In this document: in pieces, positions 12,901 through 25,600 of the stretch
Layout: each line of letters begins with the position of its first letter
Position numbering within the stretch: position 1 is the stretch's first letter
DNA from: Nomia melanderi
Taxonomy: Eukaryota; Arthropoda; Insecta; Hymenoptera; Halictidae
Direction: 5' to 3'
NCBI RefSeq assembly: GCF_051020985.1
Contig: NC_135012.1
Location: 6,946,451-7,010,450, forward strand
DNA length: 64,000 nt
Position numbers and translations under genes: made by a program
The notes under the pieces: generated by a model
The model's database searches: none
What the model was told of the DNA's origin: nothing
Seen by the model: the letters and a program-made list of their open reading frames with translations, nothing else

Positions 12901-15900
12901 CAGTCGGTACGATAACATGCGTTGATAGCGTGAAGTCACTAGAATCGGCATAGGGGCAAGAAGAGTCTTCCGTTTTGTTTACCGTATTGATTGATCACCG
13001 TGTGACGTGCGACCGTATTGATGAATAGAACATTTACCCCTTGCCCTACAATATCAGACTGGCGACAGGGATTTCAGATAGAATTTAACTCCTTGGCGTA
13101 CTATTCACTTTCGCTACTAATCTCGTATAATATTTTACTATCGACAATTTGGAAGAAATGCAACAAAATTTTCCATTTTACTTCAAGTGGAAATTTCATT
13201 TGAAGATAATACATTGATGATAGGAAACTAATTGTTCGCTTTGATCCGTGGGTAATGAACAACATTGATTGTTGTTAAATTAAGGGGTTAATAAATATAA
13301 ATGTCAATTCTTTCAAGTCCGAATTGAATATTACTTTTCTATTATGAACAGTAACGATTCAGAGTAAACGTAGACGTAGAATAAGAGTCGAGTTTTCTTT
13401 TTGCAATGGATCAAGAAGAATAAAAGATGCAGCTCCGTTGAGCGCAGTTGTGAAGTAAACCATAACGCGAGGAGTTACGATAAAACCTCGTGTCAGAACT
13501 TTCCTTTGTTGGAAACTTTACAATTGGTTTTGTTGACATAGATGAATATGTTTGTTTCGGAATATTAAATTGTTATCGATAGATTAAAATTGTACCTTTA
13601 TCAAAGAGAGGCCAACTGCTGTAGGCTTAATATTTCCTAACAATGTTTTACATATCTTATGTATAAATTGATGCGGCAGTACAAAGATAAGAATATCAGC
13701 GTCTTTCGCAGCTTCTACTACATCTGGAACGGCCACCTGGAACACAAAGATAACAAGGATATCTTATTCTGTTGAAACGAGTAAGATCGTCATTTAAATT
13801 TTAATAGGAAAAGAATCAGCCAACCGGATATTAGGCCGAGAGTCGACTCAGTTTCTGCTTTCCGGTTCTCTAATTTCGCCAATTAAGCTATTTAGAATCG
13901 TCGGCGAGTCTTTATCTTCAATGCCATGTAATCCAAGTGATACAACATGTCTATCGTGTATGTACATTATTCTGTATACAATAATCTATATCATTACTCA
14001 TAAAATATTCCACGAAATGTAACAAGTTCGAGAGTTCAAAGGAAAATGTAACTGTAAGCTGGTTCATTAACACTAGATAAACGGAATTAATCAATTTGAT
14101 TCATACTGAATTTTATAAGCATTATTTAGTAAATGTCTGGGTCGATTTTTATTAATGCAGTTACGCAAATATGTATCTTAATTGTCTACCCTTAAACCTC
14201 TAATTTCTAAGATCTAAATGGACGGATAACAATTTTTCTAAGAATAATAGAACAAACTGTACAGTAAATGTCAGTAAATCTAGTGTTAAAAAAACACATT
14301 TAATTCGTGGTTGGTATAGATTATGTGAGATTTACAAAATTTACAAATATACTGTAGACTTTCCAACGAGACGTGACCAGTAGCCATAAGCGACATATTT
14401 ACGAGCTGAGGACGGCGATTGATTGGCAGATACGGTTATCTCGCAAGAGTGGCGCCAAAATTACTTATCGCACATTTTTGTTTACTTTTACTGCTCCGCC
14501 TCGTAAACCGTAACAATATATATACATCGTTTTGTGTCTTAGAAGGATTCTATACACAAAAATGTAAAACAGTTTTGGAGCTTGCTTAGAATTATAAGAA
14601 GCGTCTCGACCTAAACTCGGTTTCTAAAAATTAATTTTTCATTATTTCGAAGTTTCTTTCTTTAATTGTATTTGAATGATTAACGTGCGAAAATAAATAT
14701 GTAAATCATGAAACAAAATCGTGATAATAATATAGCGAACAACAACAACAATGACAGTAATATAATAATATTGTAATACTAATTAACTCTTCATTGCCAA
14801 TTTAGTCTGGGAGTGTAATGATGTAAATCTGTGAAACACAGTATTCTTACGAAGGAGTTTCTTCTTTTTTCATATAAGTACGATTCCTTGCAAAATCCTG
14901 GCCGCCTTGCTACACAAATGCCCTTTCCCAGATGACTAATTTTACTACTCCGCTATATCTTGTCCCTTGACTATACATACTCCGACCTTCCTAAATTAAC
15001 CCTCGGAGGGCGAACGTTTTCAACGACTTCATGGACAGTGGTATCTAGAGTCTAGGACCATTTAAATTCTTAATGATCAGTTTTTCTACATATTTCCCTA
15101 ATATACTTCTACGAGATGTGTTCATCTTTTCATTAAATACTGATGGAATTACGCGGCGTAATATGAATTATTTAATAAACATAAATATTAACATAAATAT
15201 TTAATAAACATAAATAGATTATATTAACAAGTTGAATGTCACGATTTCATAGAGCAAAATACATGAAATGGAGACAATATAATATTAAATCATCGGATTG
15301 AATTGAATTATTAATATTGCACGTTCATCTAGCTGAATATCACCTTATTAGTTAGCATTGTTTATAATATAGAAATATTTTCAAATGATCATCGTTTAAT
15401 TGAGTGGACTGTAGTAATTCAATTTGGTTGACAGTTTATTCTATTGTTCTCAGAAAGATTGATGTTTGTCTGTTTAGATCTAGGAAATCAAATGTTTAAA
15501 AATGTATTATTAGGAACCATAATCACGTAATTAAATCAATCAAAATCGATCCAAACATCTACCAAATAATGTTTATAAAATTCAATATGAGTCAAATTGA
15601 CTCGTTCCGTAAATCTAGTGTTAATTATCGTTCGTTCGGCGAATACACGGAACATAATTAAGTGAGAATTTAAGATATTTACAGGAAGTTCAATGAACGT
15701 GAAAAGTTGAATGAAGTCTTTCGAAATCTCGGTCAAAATAGAGCCACGAACCGCCGTCCAAAGGTTAATCAATGACCTTTAAACTCAATCGAGATAAGAG
15801 GAATATCGTGTCGAAGTATTTTAACTGATAAATAGATATCTTAATATAAAATGATACGCATAGAATACTGTGAGAATTATAAACTACGGATTTTAACCGG

Positions 15901-18900
15901 ATTAACCTTTTGCGGACGAAGCTTCTTTGAAATATAGAAAACCGTCAGCAGATGAAGCTAAATTATATATCGGTTACTTAGATAATTGGAAAAGGGAAAC
16001 TACGTACTGATCTCCTGCTGTTTTAGTAATTAAATCGTTTGTTTGCGACTTAGTGTTGCAAACATGAACAATTGATCTCGCCAAAATGTCGACGTTCGTC
16101 CGCAAAGGGTTAACGATTAATCAATTAATCATGATCTCCGAAAATTATTAGTACAAACAACTAACAATACAATAAATCCGGCTAGAGCACTCGGATCCAA
16201 GACTATTTTAAATTACTTAAACATTCTCGAAATTAGTTGAGAAAGAATTTAAAGTAAGGATTGCTTTACACGAAAGTAAACGAAGAATCCCTTTTGCTGT
16301 TTGTACAGATTTACTCTACATGCTGTAAGTATCGAATAAAATTATCGGAATTCTGGAAAATAGTAAAGATAGCGAAGATACAGCTGAAGTACAAGCACTC
16401 TAGATTACTCATAAGAAAAACCAAACAAATGACGCACAGTGACTTTCATGAGCTTTCAAAGTAATGACGTTCAAAAATATATTTAAGTTAATAGCGAAAG
16501 ATGTCAAATATCCCAGTAATCGTAAAAAAGTTATTATTTACGCAGCTTGTGCATTTTTAAATAAATTTTAGATAAGGAAGACTGACGTTAGTTATACATG
16601 CTAATTGCCTCGAGAGCTCCGCCCCTTCCCTATACACGGTATCAGTTCAGAATTGATGAAAATCCTTCCAATCTAATAGGATTGTTGGCAGTCGTAAAGT
16701 GATATCGTGGGCACCCCCACTTGCTCCACTAATGTCAGCTTCTATTATCTAAATGAAACTCGTATGTACCTAAGTATGTTTACTATACATATTGTAAGAA
16801 AGAACATCAATAAATGAAAGTAAAATAGAAAAATATGGGCGTGACATGAAATTTTAAAGATTAATAACTTTTGAACCAATCATCACTGTCAGAAGATTTG
16901 AAGTGACACACAATAATGCTAAGAACATATGACAAGGTTAAGGCTATTGAAAAATTTCCTCTTTGAATAATTGCCGTGGGTCTCCAGGCTTTTATTTACC
17001 ATATATATTTTTGCGAACATTTCAAAGAGTAAGAGTCTACCTGTTATATACATAAGAAAAAGCTGTTATGAATTATATCCTTGACATTTAGATTGGTAAA
17101 GAGGTCACTCGTACGGACCTAAGAATTTTTTAATATTAGATTTTAATATTATCTAAAATTCAATACGCGTCAAATTGACGTGATTAACACTTAGGCAACC
17201 ACCTAAAAAGAACTATAACTACAACCTCTTCCATTATCTTTGAGCTCATGATATATATATAAAACAAGAACCGTATTTGATGAATTGTAAATAATTCCAC
17301 TTCAAAAGTGGAAGATCTCCCCATTCGGTTGGCTAAATGTTAATATGCTACAGAAATTAACATGGCTGAGCTTAGTTTCCCAGATATTAATTAAAAAAAC
17401 GTTTGGTACGATACATTGAATTCTATACAGACGTGACTAATTAACAATCCCTGTTGTAGGAACTGTCGTCGTCGCCTGTGAAGTACCTATATATATAGCC
17501 AATGACACAATAGCAATATCGAGCTCAATATAGAGTGTCTCTTCTGAGATTAGTCCTCTTTTTAACATACAGCTTTAATGTCAGTAGATAAATATTAGAT
17601 TACAGTGTACTGTATTCATCGTAATTTTTATTAATGGTGGTTTTACGTTGTAATCACTAAAAATGATTCCAATCTGCAATCATAAAATACAGAAATAGAA
17701 TATGAAATATTTCTTAGACTTTAGGCGCAGAAGTTACGTAGGACACCCTATAGATATTCAGGCCGATATCGCTGTTGCGTCATTGACTACCTAACAGTCG
17801 GCAACGGCGATTCCTACAGTGAGGTCATGTGTGTGTATAGAAATAATTCAATACTTAAACTCGAAAATCAAATTCAACTTAAGAAACAGCTGAAGTTGAA
17901 ATTTTATATTTAGAATCCATACTCCTCTGCCCCTATTCTTCTAGTTTAATTGTAAGATATGTAGGTAATCTTTTATCAGTTTATTAGGTACAATTACAAG
18001 ATAAGTTCATATTTACAATCAAATTATCATTCAAACATTAAATATAAGTATTAGTGATATGAGATGTGTATCTTTAGATACAAAAGTTATTATATCATAT
18101 AATAATGTTTCAACGCATATCAAATAATAAGTTGCTGTAATGTCATAAATCTCCTATTGATAATTACTTAATAAATATTGAATTAATCTTGTGTAAGAGA
18201 TCATTCTTTATAAATAATTTTGAAAAATATTTAATTCCAAGAAATTAAAATGAAAATAAGAAGAATTAACTCCATTGGCATTAATTTCTATAGAACTTAT
18301 CAACAATCTGTAAATGTAAGATAAATCCAGAAAATATATCCTATGTCCATGTAACTATATGTAAATTATAAAACCTCGAAAGAAGAACATGAATTATAAA
18401 ATCACCAAGGGTTAATAGGAAAATACATATGCAATTATTTATATTGTAAGGAATAAGATTTTAACGTGAATGCCAAATCAATTGTTCACTTAAAGTCACT
18501 TCTCTGATTACGAGGGATATTATGCAACAGACTGTTTTCCTACAAAATACTTATATACGGTTACATTATAGACTATAAAAAGGTTTTACGTTACAGCTGA
18601 TTAATATTTTTTATATACACTATACTACAGGTGTGTAAAAGGACTACATAAGGCAATTTTAAGACAATAAAGAAATCTTAAAGATTATTTATTTTATTAT
18701 TTTAACATGAAAACATTGCTTAAGACAAAATTCAACTGTGAGAAGACTTTGACGATATGAATATTTCATTATTTATACTGAAATACAATCAATTCTCAAA
18801 AAGAGAACATATCTGCAGTTATTTTATATAATACTTTTATGGACCTTGTTGATAATATTTTAGTAACAATATTGTTGATATGTATTTCTATTACTATATA

Positions 18901-21009
18901 ACAAATTGAAAATTATATATGTCACGGTTTATATACATACATTTATATATTATTTCTTTGAAATTGAGAAGAAAAAGCTAAAATTCTTATGTTCCCAATA
19001 TGAATGTCGTTATTTTTGGATGCGGATAAACGTAACAGATATAAAACACCTAAGAGTTACGAATCAATATAACCTCAGTCGCTTTGGTCGCGGTCAAGGT
19101 TCTGCTGCAGGAAAGTCATTGATATTGAAAATTTGGTAATTATGTATAGAAATACATTTTAAACACATTTTTATCTAAAATAATTCTTGATCAAATTCAA
19201 AACTCTTTTTTATGGGAAACAAGTGTTACTGCGAAATATAACGCTTAACAAGTGAATATTAATTTAAATTTTAAAATTAAAATTGTTTTGTTTCAACATT
19301 TTAAGTTAGCAGTTTGCTATGAATATTAGTAGGAACGATTTGTAGAATTACAATTATAACGAAAAGAATCTGAATAAGCAACTCATAGATAAATATGCTC
19401 TGTATATACATGAATATAGTATATATAGTACATATTTCTTATCTCACGAGTCATGAGTGTTACGTAAACGTGAATTACGTTTTTATTCATACTCTTAATA
19501 CGGAAATATATCTACATTATCCATTCAGTAGTAGAGACACACCTAAGCATTGCGAAATGTCCGTTTTGTACATTTTATTGAAAGTAGTATCTATATACTA
19601 CTTTCTATTTTTTTGGCGTTCTTATCGTGTATATATTAGATATATACTAGACAGCAACATAAATAATAAAATTTATCGAAAAAATGTAGTAGAATTATTA
19701 CTGCTATTTTATTTATAAAGAGCTGCAGTGGTAAATGAATTTAGGCCTTCTAAATGACTGCAGTAAAGTTTTCTGCAGAGTAACATGCATTTACACGCGT
19801 ATAATTTATTTTGTAATCAATTTTTACATATGCAGTTAAATATAAAAAACAGGCTGCATTTTACATACATATTTAAATATAGACAAAAGGAAATTTATAT
19901 ATAAATATATTTTGTTCAAAATTCGAAGTGCAAAACATTACATGAATTTCATGTATTTGAAATTTGTAAAGGGAGCACAGTTGATTAATTTTGCACTTAT
20001 GATAAAAATAAAAATTTTTACGATTTTAGACTTTCGATCGTACCACGTTAAGAAATCTTTGTAAGCCCTTGCCCGAGATAATGATATTACAAAATATATA
20101 AATTTAAAAATAAATACTTACCACATTGGTTGGAAGTTTATGTCCCGGCAGATATTTTACATTTTCGTGTGTCTCGTTGATAATCTCGGTCAGTTTTTTT
20201 CCGTTGATTATTTCCTCGTATACATACATCGTAACACAGTCATCAAAGAGACTTTGTTTACTAGCATTTGTTCCGACTATCTTCGCGATAGCTGAACCCC
20301 TGTAAAAACATACGAAAATAAGTAAAAGTATATGTACTATAGGAATAAGTCGAGAAATTTTAAAGTATCATATAAATCCTTATACATTCCAAAAAAAAAA
20401 AAAAAATCAACGAAATATTTCTTTGAAAACTTGTGTCTTATAAGCTTCTTCATGTAACTTAATTACACAACATATGAGTTTAATCGATTTCTTACAGTAA
20501 AGGTGTGTTTTAAAATAATAATTAATATTGGAGTAAAAGTTTAAAATTAAGAACTCCGAGCGACACTCGATTTACACGATACTACTTAGTTCACCATTCA
20601 TAACATTTCCAAAATACATGTTGACATTCGATTACTACTTCTATAATCCCTTATATATTTTATAATCCCGTATATTTGCATGTAATAAAAACCTGCGACA
20701 ACGAAGTCTGGTTATTTTAAGAAATTCTGGTAGTTGTTCTGGTATTCGACTAATTTTTAAAAAACATCGTGTCTATAAGTACCAAATATCAAAGTACTTG
20801 GAATAATAATTAGAATAGAATTACATGTTCGTGACATTCCAGGCTGATTTTATATACAGCACGTGGAATCAATTGTAATGTTACCATTTTAATAGGATTA
20901 GTTAAGTTAACAATAGAGAAACATTCTATCATCGGAAATGTATGTTGATATTAATGAATGCGTACCAGTTTCCGGATCCGATAATGCAAACACGCTGTTT
21001 GGCTGCCAT
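9941..21009 (-). CDS. Gpdh1: Glycerol-3-phosphate dehydrogenase [NAD+], cytosolic, copy B
   Basis: Second tandem copy of the cytosolic enzyme that interconverts dihydroxyacetone phosphate and glycerol-3-phosphate. Exons: 21009-20966, 20299-20122, 13736-13596, 12076-11935, 11086-10974, 10477-10247 and 10144-9941, together 1053 nt or 350 aa, the usual family length. Residues 11-16 are the NAD-binding GSGNWG. Lys121 (LIKG) and Lys206 (GALKNIVA) are the active-site lysines. The substrate-binding ADLITTCYGGRNRK is intact. It ends in the conserved HPEHM followed by TAA. That stop lies inside a good donor (ATG TAAGC, GT at 9944-9943), so splicing there would remove the stop and swap in another tail; Drosophila Gpdh makes isoforms this way. 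Exon sizes after exon 2 match copy A exactly. The start is at the conserved MAAKQRVCI. The copies differ most in residues 21-45 and at the C-terminus. Confidence 0.97.
13034..13474. repeat. Family 1 element, copy 3, split by an insertion
   Basis: The left part (CCCCTTGCCCTACAATATC from about 13037) and the right part (13292-13474, containing AATATTACTTTTCTATTATG and AGTAAACGTAGACGTAGAA) match the two halves of the family 1 element at 3048-3298 and 4610-4859. The extra DNA between them is the TTAA-bounded insertion 13085-13291. Confidence 0.6.
13085..13291. mobile_element. TTAA-flanked element nested in a family 1 copy
   Basis: TTAA lies at 13085-13088 and 13288-13291. The 199-bp body starts CTCCTTGG and its right end, reverse complemented, starts CCCCTTAA. 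It interrupts the host element exactly at a TTAA. The terminal repeats are short, so this rests mainly on the host being split at that point. Confidence 0.5.
14996..15768. repeat. Possible 765-bp TTAA-flanked element
   Basis: TTAA at 14996-14999 and 15765-15768 brackets a body with imperfect inverted ends: CCCTCGGAGGGCG on the left, CCTTTGGACGGCG as the reverse complement of the right. It has no transposase frame. The pairing of the two ends could be fortuitous. Confidence 0.4.
15902..16113. repeat. piggyBac-like miniature element with clear inverted repeats
   Basis: TTAA target duplication at 15902-15905 and 16110-16113 flanks a 204-bp body. The terminal inverted repeats are CCTTTTGCGGACGAA on the left and CCCTTTGCGGACGAA as the reverse complement of the right end, 14 of 15 identical. 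There is no coding potential, so it is non-autonomous. This is the cleanest such element in the window. Confidence 0.85.
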
Positions 21010-22602
21010 GGTCTTGTTTGCTGTGAATATCGGAGACACACGTTTATAAAATGTAAAGGATCGAGAAGTGGTGGACACGAACCATGCAACTCCGAAGCAA
21101 AGAGACGACTGGAACAGCTCCGCACATGAGAAGCCTTGCGCTATTTTCCGTGGAAGTGGAAGTGCACGAACACAAACGAACATGCTGATACTAACATATG
21201 TATTTACCCTGATAGACAAGCCATTCTCGTGAACACTATTTGAAATTTTATCAATAAGAATGCACTATCATGAAAATCGTTAATTATAACGGTATGACTT
21301 TACATAAATTACATGAACATTCGAAAACAATAATTTTAAATCTTTAAGTATTGTTAGATAATAAAACATAATCTTTTTGTGTAATTTTATTATATTTCTA
21401 GAATATGAAATTGATGAAAATAAAAGAGAATTTTATATTTGAATATTGTTAATATCCAACGTTCGAAAATTTATTATAATTCTCTTTTTCACTTTCACAC
21501 TTCATATGATGTTGATAAGGAATATACAGAACTATGAGAGTTAAATTTTTATATTAAAATACAGTCTTTACCGATATTCAAAATATTTATCGAATCTTTA
21601 AGTACATTTAATACGCGGTAATTAAGCTTTACATGTAAAATATATAACGACTAGTTGTTTTATTTAAAATCAAAGTTAAGAATAAGATGAAATAAGTACA
21701 AATATATGTGAATATCGTATAAAGTATCATAAATCATCGTTATCGATAAGTATAGACATTTATTGACCTTTTTATTTTCCTCTATCTTTTAATAGCTTTA
21801 TATTACTACTTAAAAAATAATTAAATCGAAAATATATGTAACATTGCAAAACTTACCTTAACTAAGATTCTAATATTTGAAATTTACGTTACTTGAAAAT
21901 AATGTTACCTGGTTTATGTATCGTACTGTTATCGTTTCTTATCGAATGCTATCAGTACAAACTCCTGAGTGAAACTATTTACCTAGAGTTCTAGCTTGAC
22001 ATTTATCTCAAAATATATTATTTATCAAACATATATATGTATAACAATTTGACTTTGGTTTAATGAATTACACACATTATCGTTCATTATCATTTATTTC
22101 TATTATATAACACACAAATAAAGTTTCGTTATGCTGTTAACTCTTTTTCTTTTAATTCTTATTTTTATTATACTACATAAGCGGTAATGGACAAGATATA
22201 ACATATTTAGTATATATGCACAGTTAAATGCACATGCCCATATATAATATTTATTTCCTTTCGTTACATGTCTCAGATCTAATTACAATTCGTATTTCTT
22301 CTTTATGTTTGAATTTCTTGGGTAAATACATAGTTGAGAATATATAGGAATTACAACATTCAGAATTAAGTTTTCTTACAATGGTTTTGTGAATATTATA
22401 TTGGATGTAATTCAATGTGCAACAGCAAAAGAACTAATTCTTTTTATTTTTAAAATAATAAATTCTTCAGCATCAGTTTTCCTATAGATGACAGTAACAG
22501 TTAGATATATTTAAATATACTGATTGCTATTAAATATCACAAAGTAACATTACACAGAATGTATACTGTAAGTAAAATTTCTTTTCGTGGTTTAAATTCA
22601 TT
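21010..22602. other. Intergenic region between GPDH copy B and V-ATPase subunit a
   Basis: The right part of the GPDH exon region (to about 21130) is less AT-rich and is likely promoter and 5' UTR of copy B. The left flank of the V-ATPase stop should be its 3' UTR; a minus-strand AATAAA lies at 22448-22443. I see no gene between. Confidence 0.65.
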
Positions 22603-25600
22603 TTAATCTTCTGTAGTAGCTTCCGCAGCATCTAAAATAATTTCAAAGGAGAATGGCTGGAAACTGTATCCTTGTCCTGCATAAAATTTGCTTTGGAATT
22701 CGACCCTGTAAAAATAATATTTATGAAGAAACTAGTTTACTACAACAAAATTGAAATATTTACATTTTAAATATGTAAATACATTTTATAATTGAATGTT
22801 TTATAAATAAAAATTTTGTACAAAGAATTTACGCTATATAAATATTCATACCAATGAAGTCGTAATGTATGTAGAAAAGCTGATAATCCTTCCATAAGAA
22901 CTAGAATACCAATGGTTAAAACAGCCCAAAATGCAAATACAGCCCATAGAACGATACCACCAGCCCATCCTTGTCGTGTCAATCCATTTCTCATAACCAT
23001 GTTCCATAATACTTCTGATAATTCTAAGAAAATAAATCAAAACAGGTCTCAACAATTTGTAAATATTATATATTATGAATTATGTATTAGAAAATTTATC
23101 TTTTAACTTACGAGCATGAGCAAGCGATAAAGCCCATAAACGTAAATATGATGCAGTATGAGAAACACTGCCAAGAACATATTCAATGGTGTGAATTCCT
23201 TGATGAATAAACATTTCACTCATCTCTTCTTCTTCTTCTTCTTTGTGCCCACCTTGAGCAACGCCACTATTTGGCTGGATTGAGTCAACACCACCTTCTA
23301 CATCACCATTTTCAGTTCCATGATTGTTTAACTAATAAAACAAAATGTTAATTTTTAATATTCGAAAAATTCTGTTGATATTTAATTCTTCATGATGTAA
23401 TGCATTGTTATTTACACAATTAGTGTTTAAGAGTACGACATACATATTAGTTTTTCATGATCGAATTAATCGAAAGGTTTTGAAGTTTCAAAGTTGTACA
23501 CATCGTAAGCATGTCGATTAAAAAATTGTATGTGAAAGTTTGTATAAACCTGGTAATGTTGCTGCTTTCTATTGTACATCAGCATGAAAGGTTTTGCTAA
23601 TAACATCCACGGGATACAGAGGACAGCTAGAACTACAAGAAGTTTTTGGAATGATTCTTGACCATAATACATCCATGGACTGCACTTTTCTGGGGCAGTT
23701 CCTCGATTAAACAATACCATGTTAATGAAGGTAATTAATACGGACGGTGCGCAGTAAGGACTATGCTGTAGATCAAGACCTGTTAGAATTAGAAAATAAT
23801 ATATAAATATAGATGACTTTATTTTTACTATTAATATCTTTTCATTGCACTCGAGGAAATGCTTACCATCAGTATCAGGACCATACTTCACCCACTTGAT
23901 AAACATAAGAAGTACCATGTACAGAAAGAGGAACGTCAGGAATACAATTTGTGGAATAAACTCACAAGTTATGCTAAGTTTCCTTTTAAAGTACAAGTGA
24001 TTCCATAATCCAACAAATACACCGAACAACATGTGTATAACGCCAAAAATGATTGATATTTTCATTTTATACGAATTTAAAAAGATGATTTTGTTTTCTG
24101 CAAGTTGCCACACAGGATCCATTCCTATTGGATAAGGAATTTGATCATATTCATCTTTACTGCTGGGATTTAATTGTAACTCCTTATTCGAGTGTATTGT
24201 GCTATAGTCGTAGTTAATTTTCCAATATGACCCAAAGATGTTCAGTGACTTAGAAAATACATCGTTGTATATAAATCCAGTATACATTGAAAACAAGCCC
24301 ATTAAGAAGACAATGTATCGTCCGCCGAAGAAGATGTTCCAAATCTCATTATCTGATTTCTTTGCGGCAAGTCCTTTTTCTTTTAATACCATCCACCCAC
24401 CGAACAAGAACATGATTAATCCATGGCCAGTATCGCCAAACATGACAGCAAATAGAAATGGGAATGTTATTATGGTGTAAGGTGCTGGATTCATCTCTCT
24501 ATAAGAAGCAACTCCATATGCATCTATCAAAACCTGAAATCCTTTCGTAAACTTGTTTGTTCGATTATACGTCGGAGGATCTTCAAATGTTTCCATACGA
24601 TTTAAAATAGGCGGCACGGAACTGCCACTGCGTTCCTGGAACAAAGCACAACCGTTATAAAACAATTTTCTACGAGAATCAATTAAATCTACAGAAGCGA
24701 TAATAAATACTTACAGTTCCGCGACGCAACGCAAGTTGAATTGTCTCGATATCTAGCACCGGCACCCAGCACTCGGCAATCAAACATTTCTGTGTAACAT
24801 CCAAGTTGAATAAATTTAAAGTATGATAAATCGCCTTGATCTTCCGGACCTTCACAAACCAATTTTTAATATTCTTTGCAGCAGCGACTAAAACTCGATG
24901 ACGATGATCTTGAGTTTGTCCAAGCACCTAATGCCAGGCGTAATAGGAAATTAAAAAAGATTATACAATAATGTAGAATGGTGCGTATAGAAAATATGAC
25001 TGACTGTATTTAAATCTTCAATTCGAGTCATGACACCCATTGACATTTCACGGCGATCGGCGGGTGCTTCAGGGCATGGGTACAAAGTAGCTCTGAATCC
25101 TTCGCAAATTTTCTTAACTCGAGTTTTCAATTGATCTCCTTGGAAGAATATGATAAACACAGACTTGAAAACTTGGTCTCCCTAAAACAATACAGTGAAA
25201 CGTTTACCGAGTGTTTTAAGAAGGAGCAAAATCTACACTGTACGAGGATAAATCTTCACTTACTGTTGAAGGATCTTCGAGAGGAGTTTCAATCTCAGCT
25301 TGACGCAAGAAAACATTGCCACGGCATGCCCGCCACAGCATGCGCTCAAATGCAGGAATGCGCTCTCTTAGAATCACTCCTGCGACGAAACTATTTTAAA
25401 GAATAATATTAGTAAGACGTTTGATTGATAAGAGAACGAAGCAGAAAATAAGATATAATACTATGGTTAATATACTATGTGATGTGAATAAGTCTAATAC
25501 ACACATACACGCAAACACACGTACATACACGCAAGCACACACTCTACATTCGTCAGAAGTATGAACCTAATAGAATAGAAAAATTGTTCCCACATGTTGT

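Larger units (their letters stand above)
12077..13595 (-). other. Intron 3 of GPDH copy B with nested elements
   Basis: The intron has no exon-like sequence. Its distal half is occupied by a family 1 element that is itself interrupted by another TTAA-flanked element. A solo element end, TTAACCCATTGCACTCGAG, starts at 12172 with no visible partner. Confidence 0.7.
13737..20121 (-). other. Large intron 2 of GPDH copy B
   Basis: This 6.4-kb intron sits at the same codon position as the 3.6-kb intron of copy A. It holds the TTAA elements at 14996-15768 and 15902-16113, a direct repeat of a TTTAATAAACATAAAT unit near 15170-15215, and an imperfect hairpin near 17763-17815 (CGCTGTTGC against GCAACGGCG). 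I found no supported exon. Confidence 0.8.

Noticed and set aside
19395..19718. 107-codon plus-strand frame
   Set aside because: It is intronic (GPDH copy B, intron 2), with a hydrophobic Tyr/Ile-rich translation typical of AT-rich non-coding DNA.
25131..25406. 91-codon plus-strand frame over V-ATPase exons
   Set aside because: It is an antisense shadow of two real V-ATPase exons with strong family matches.
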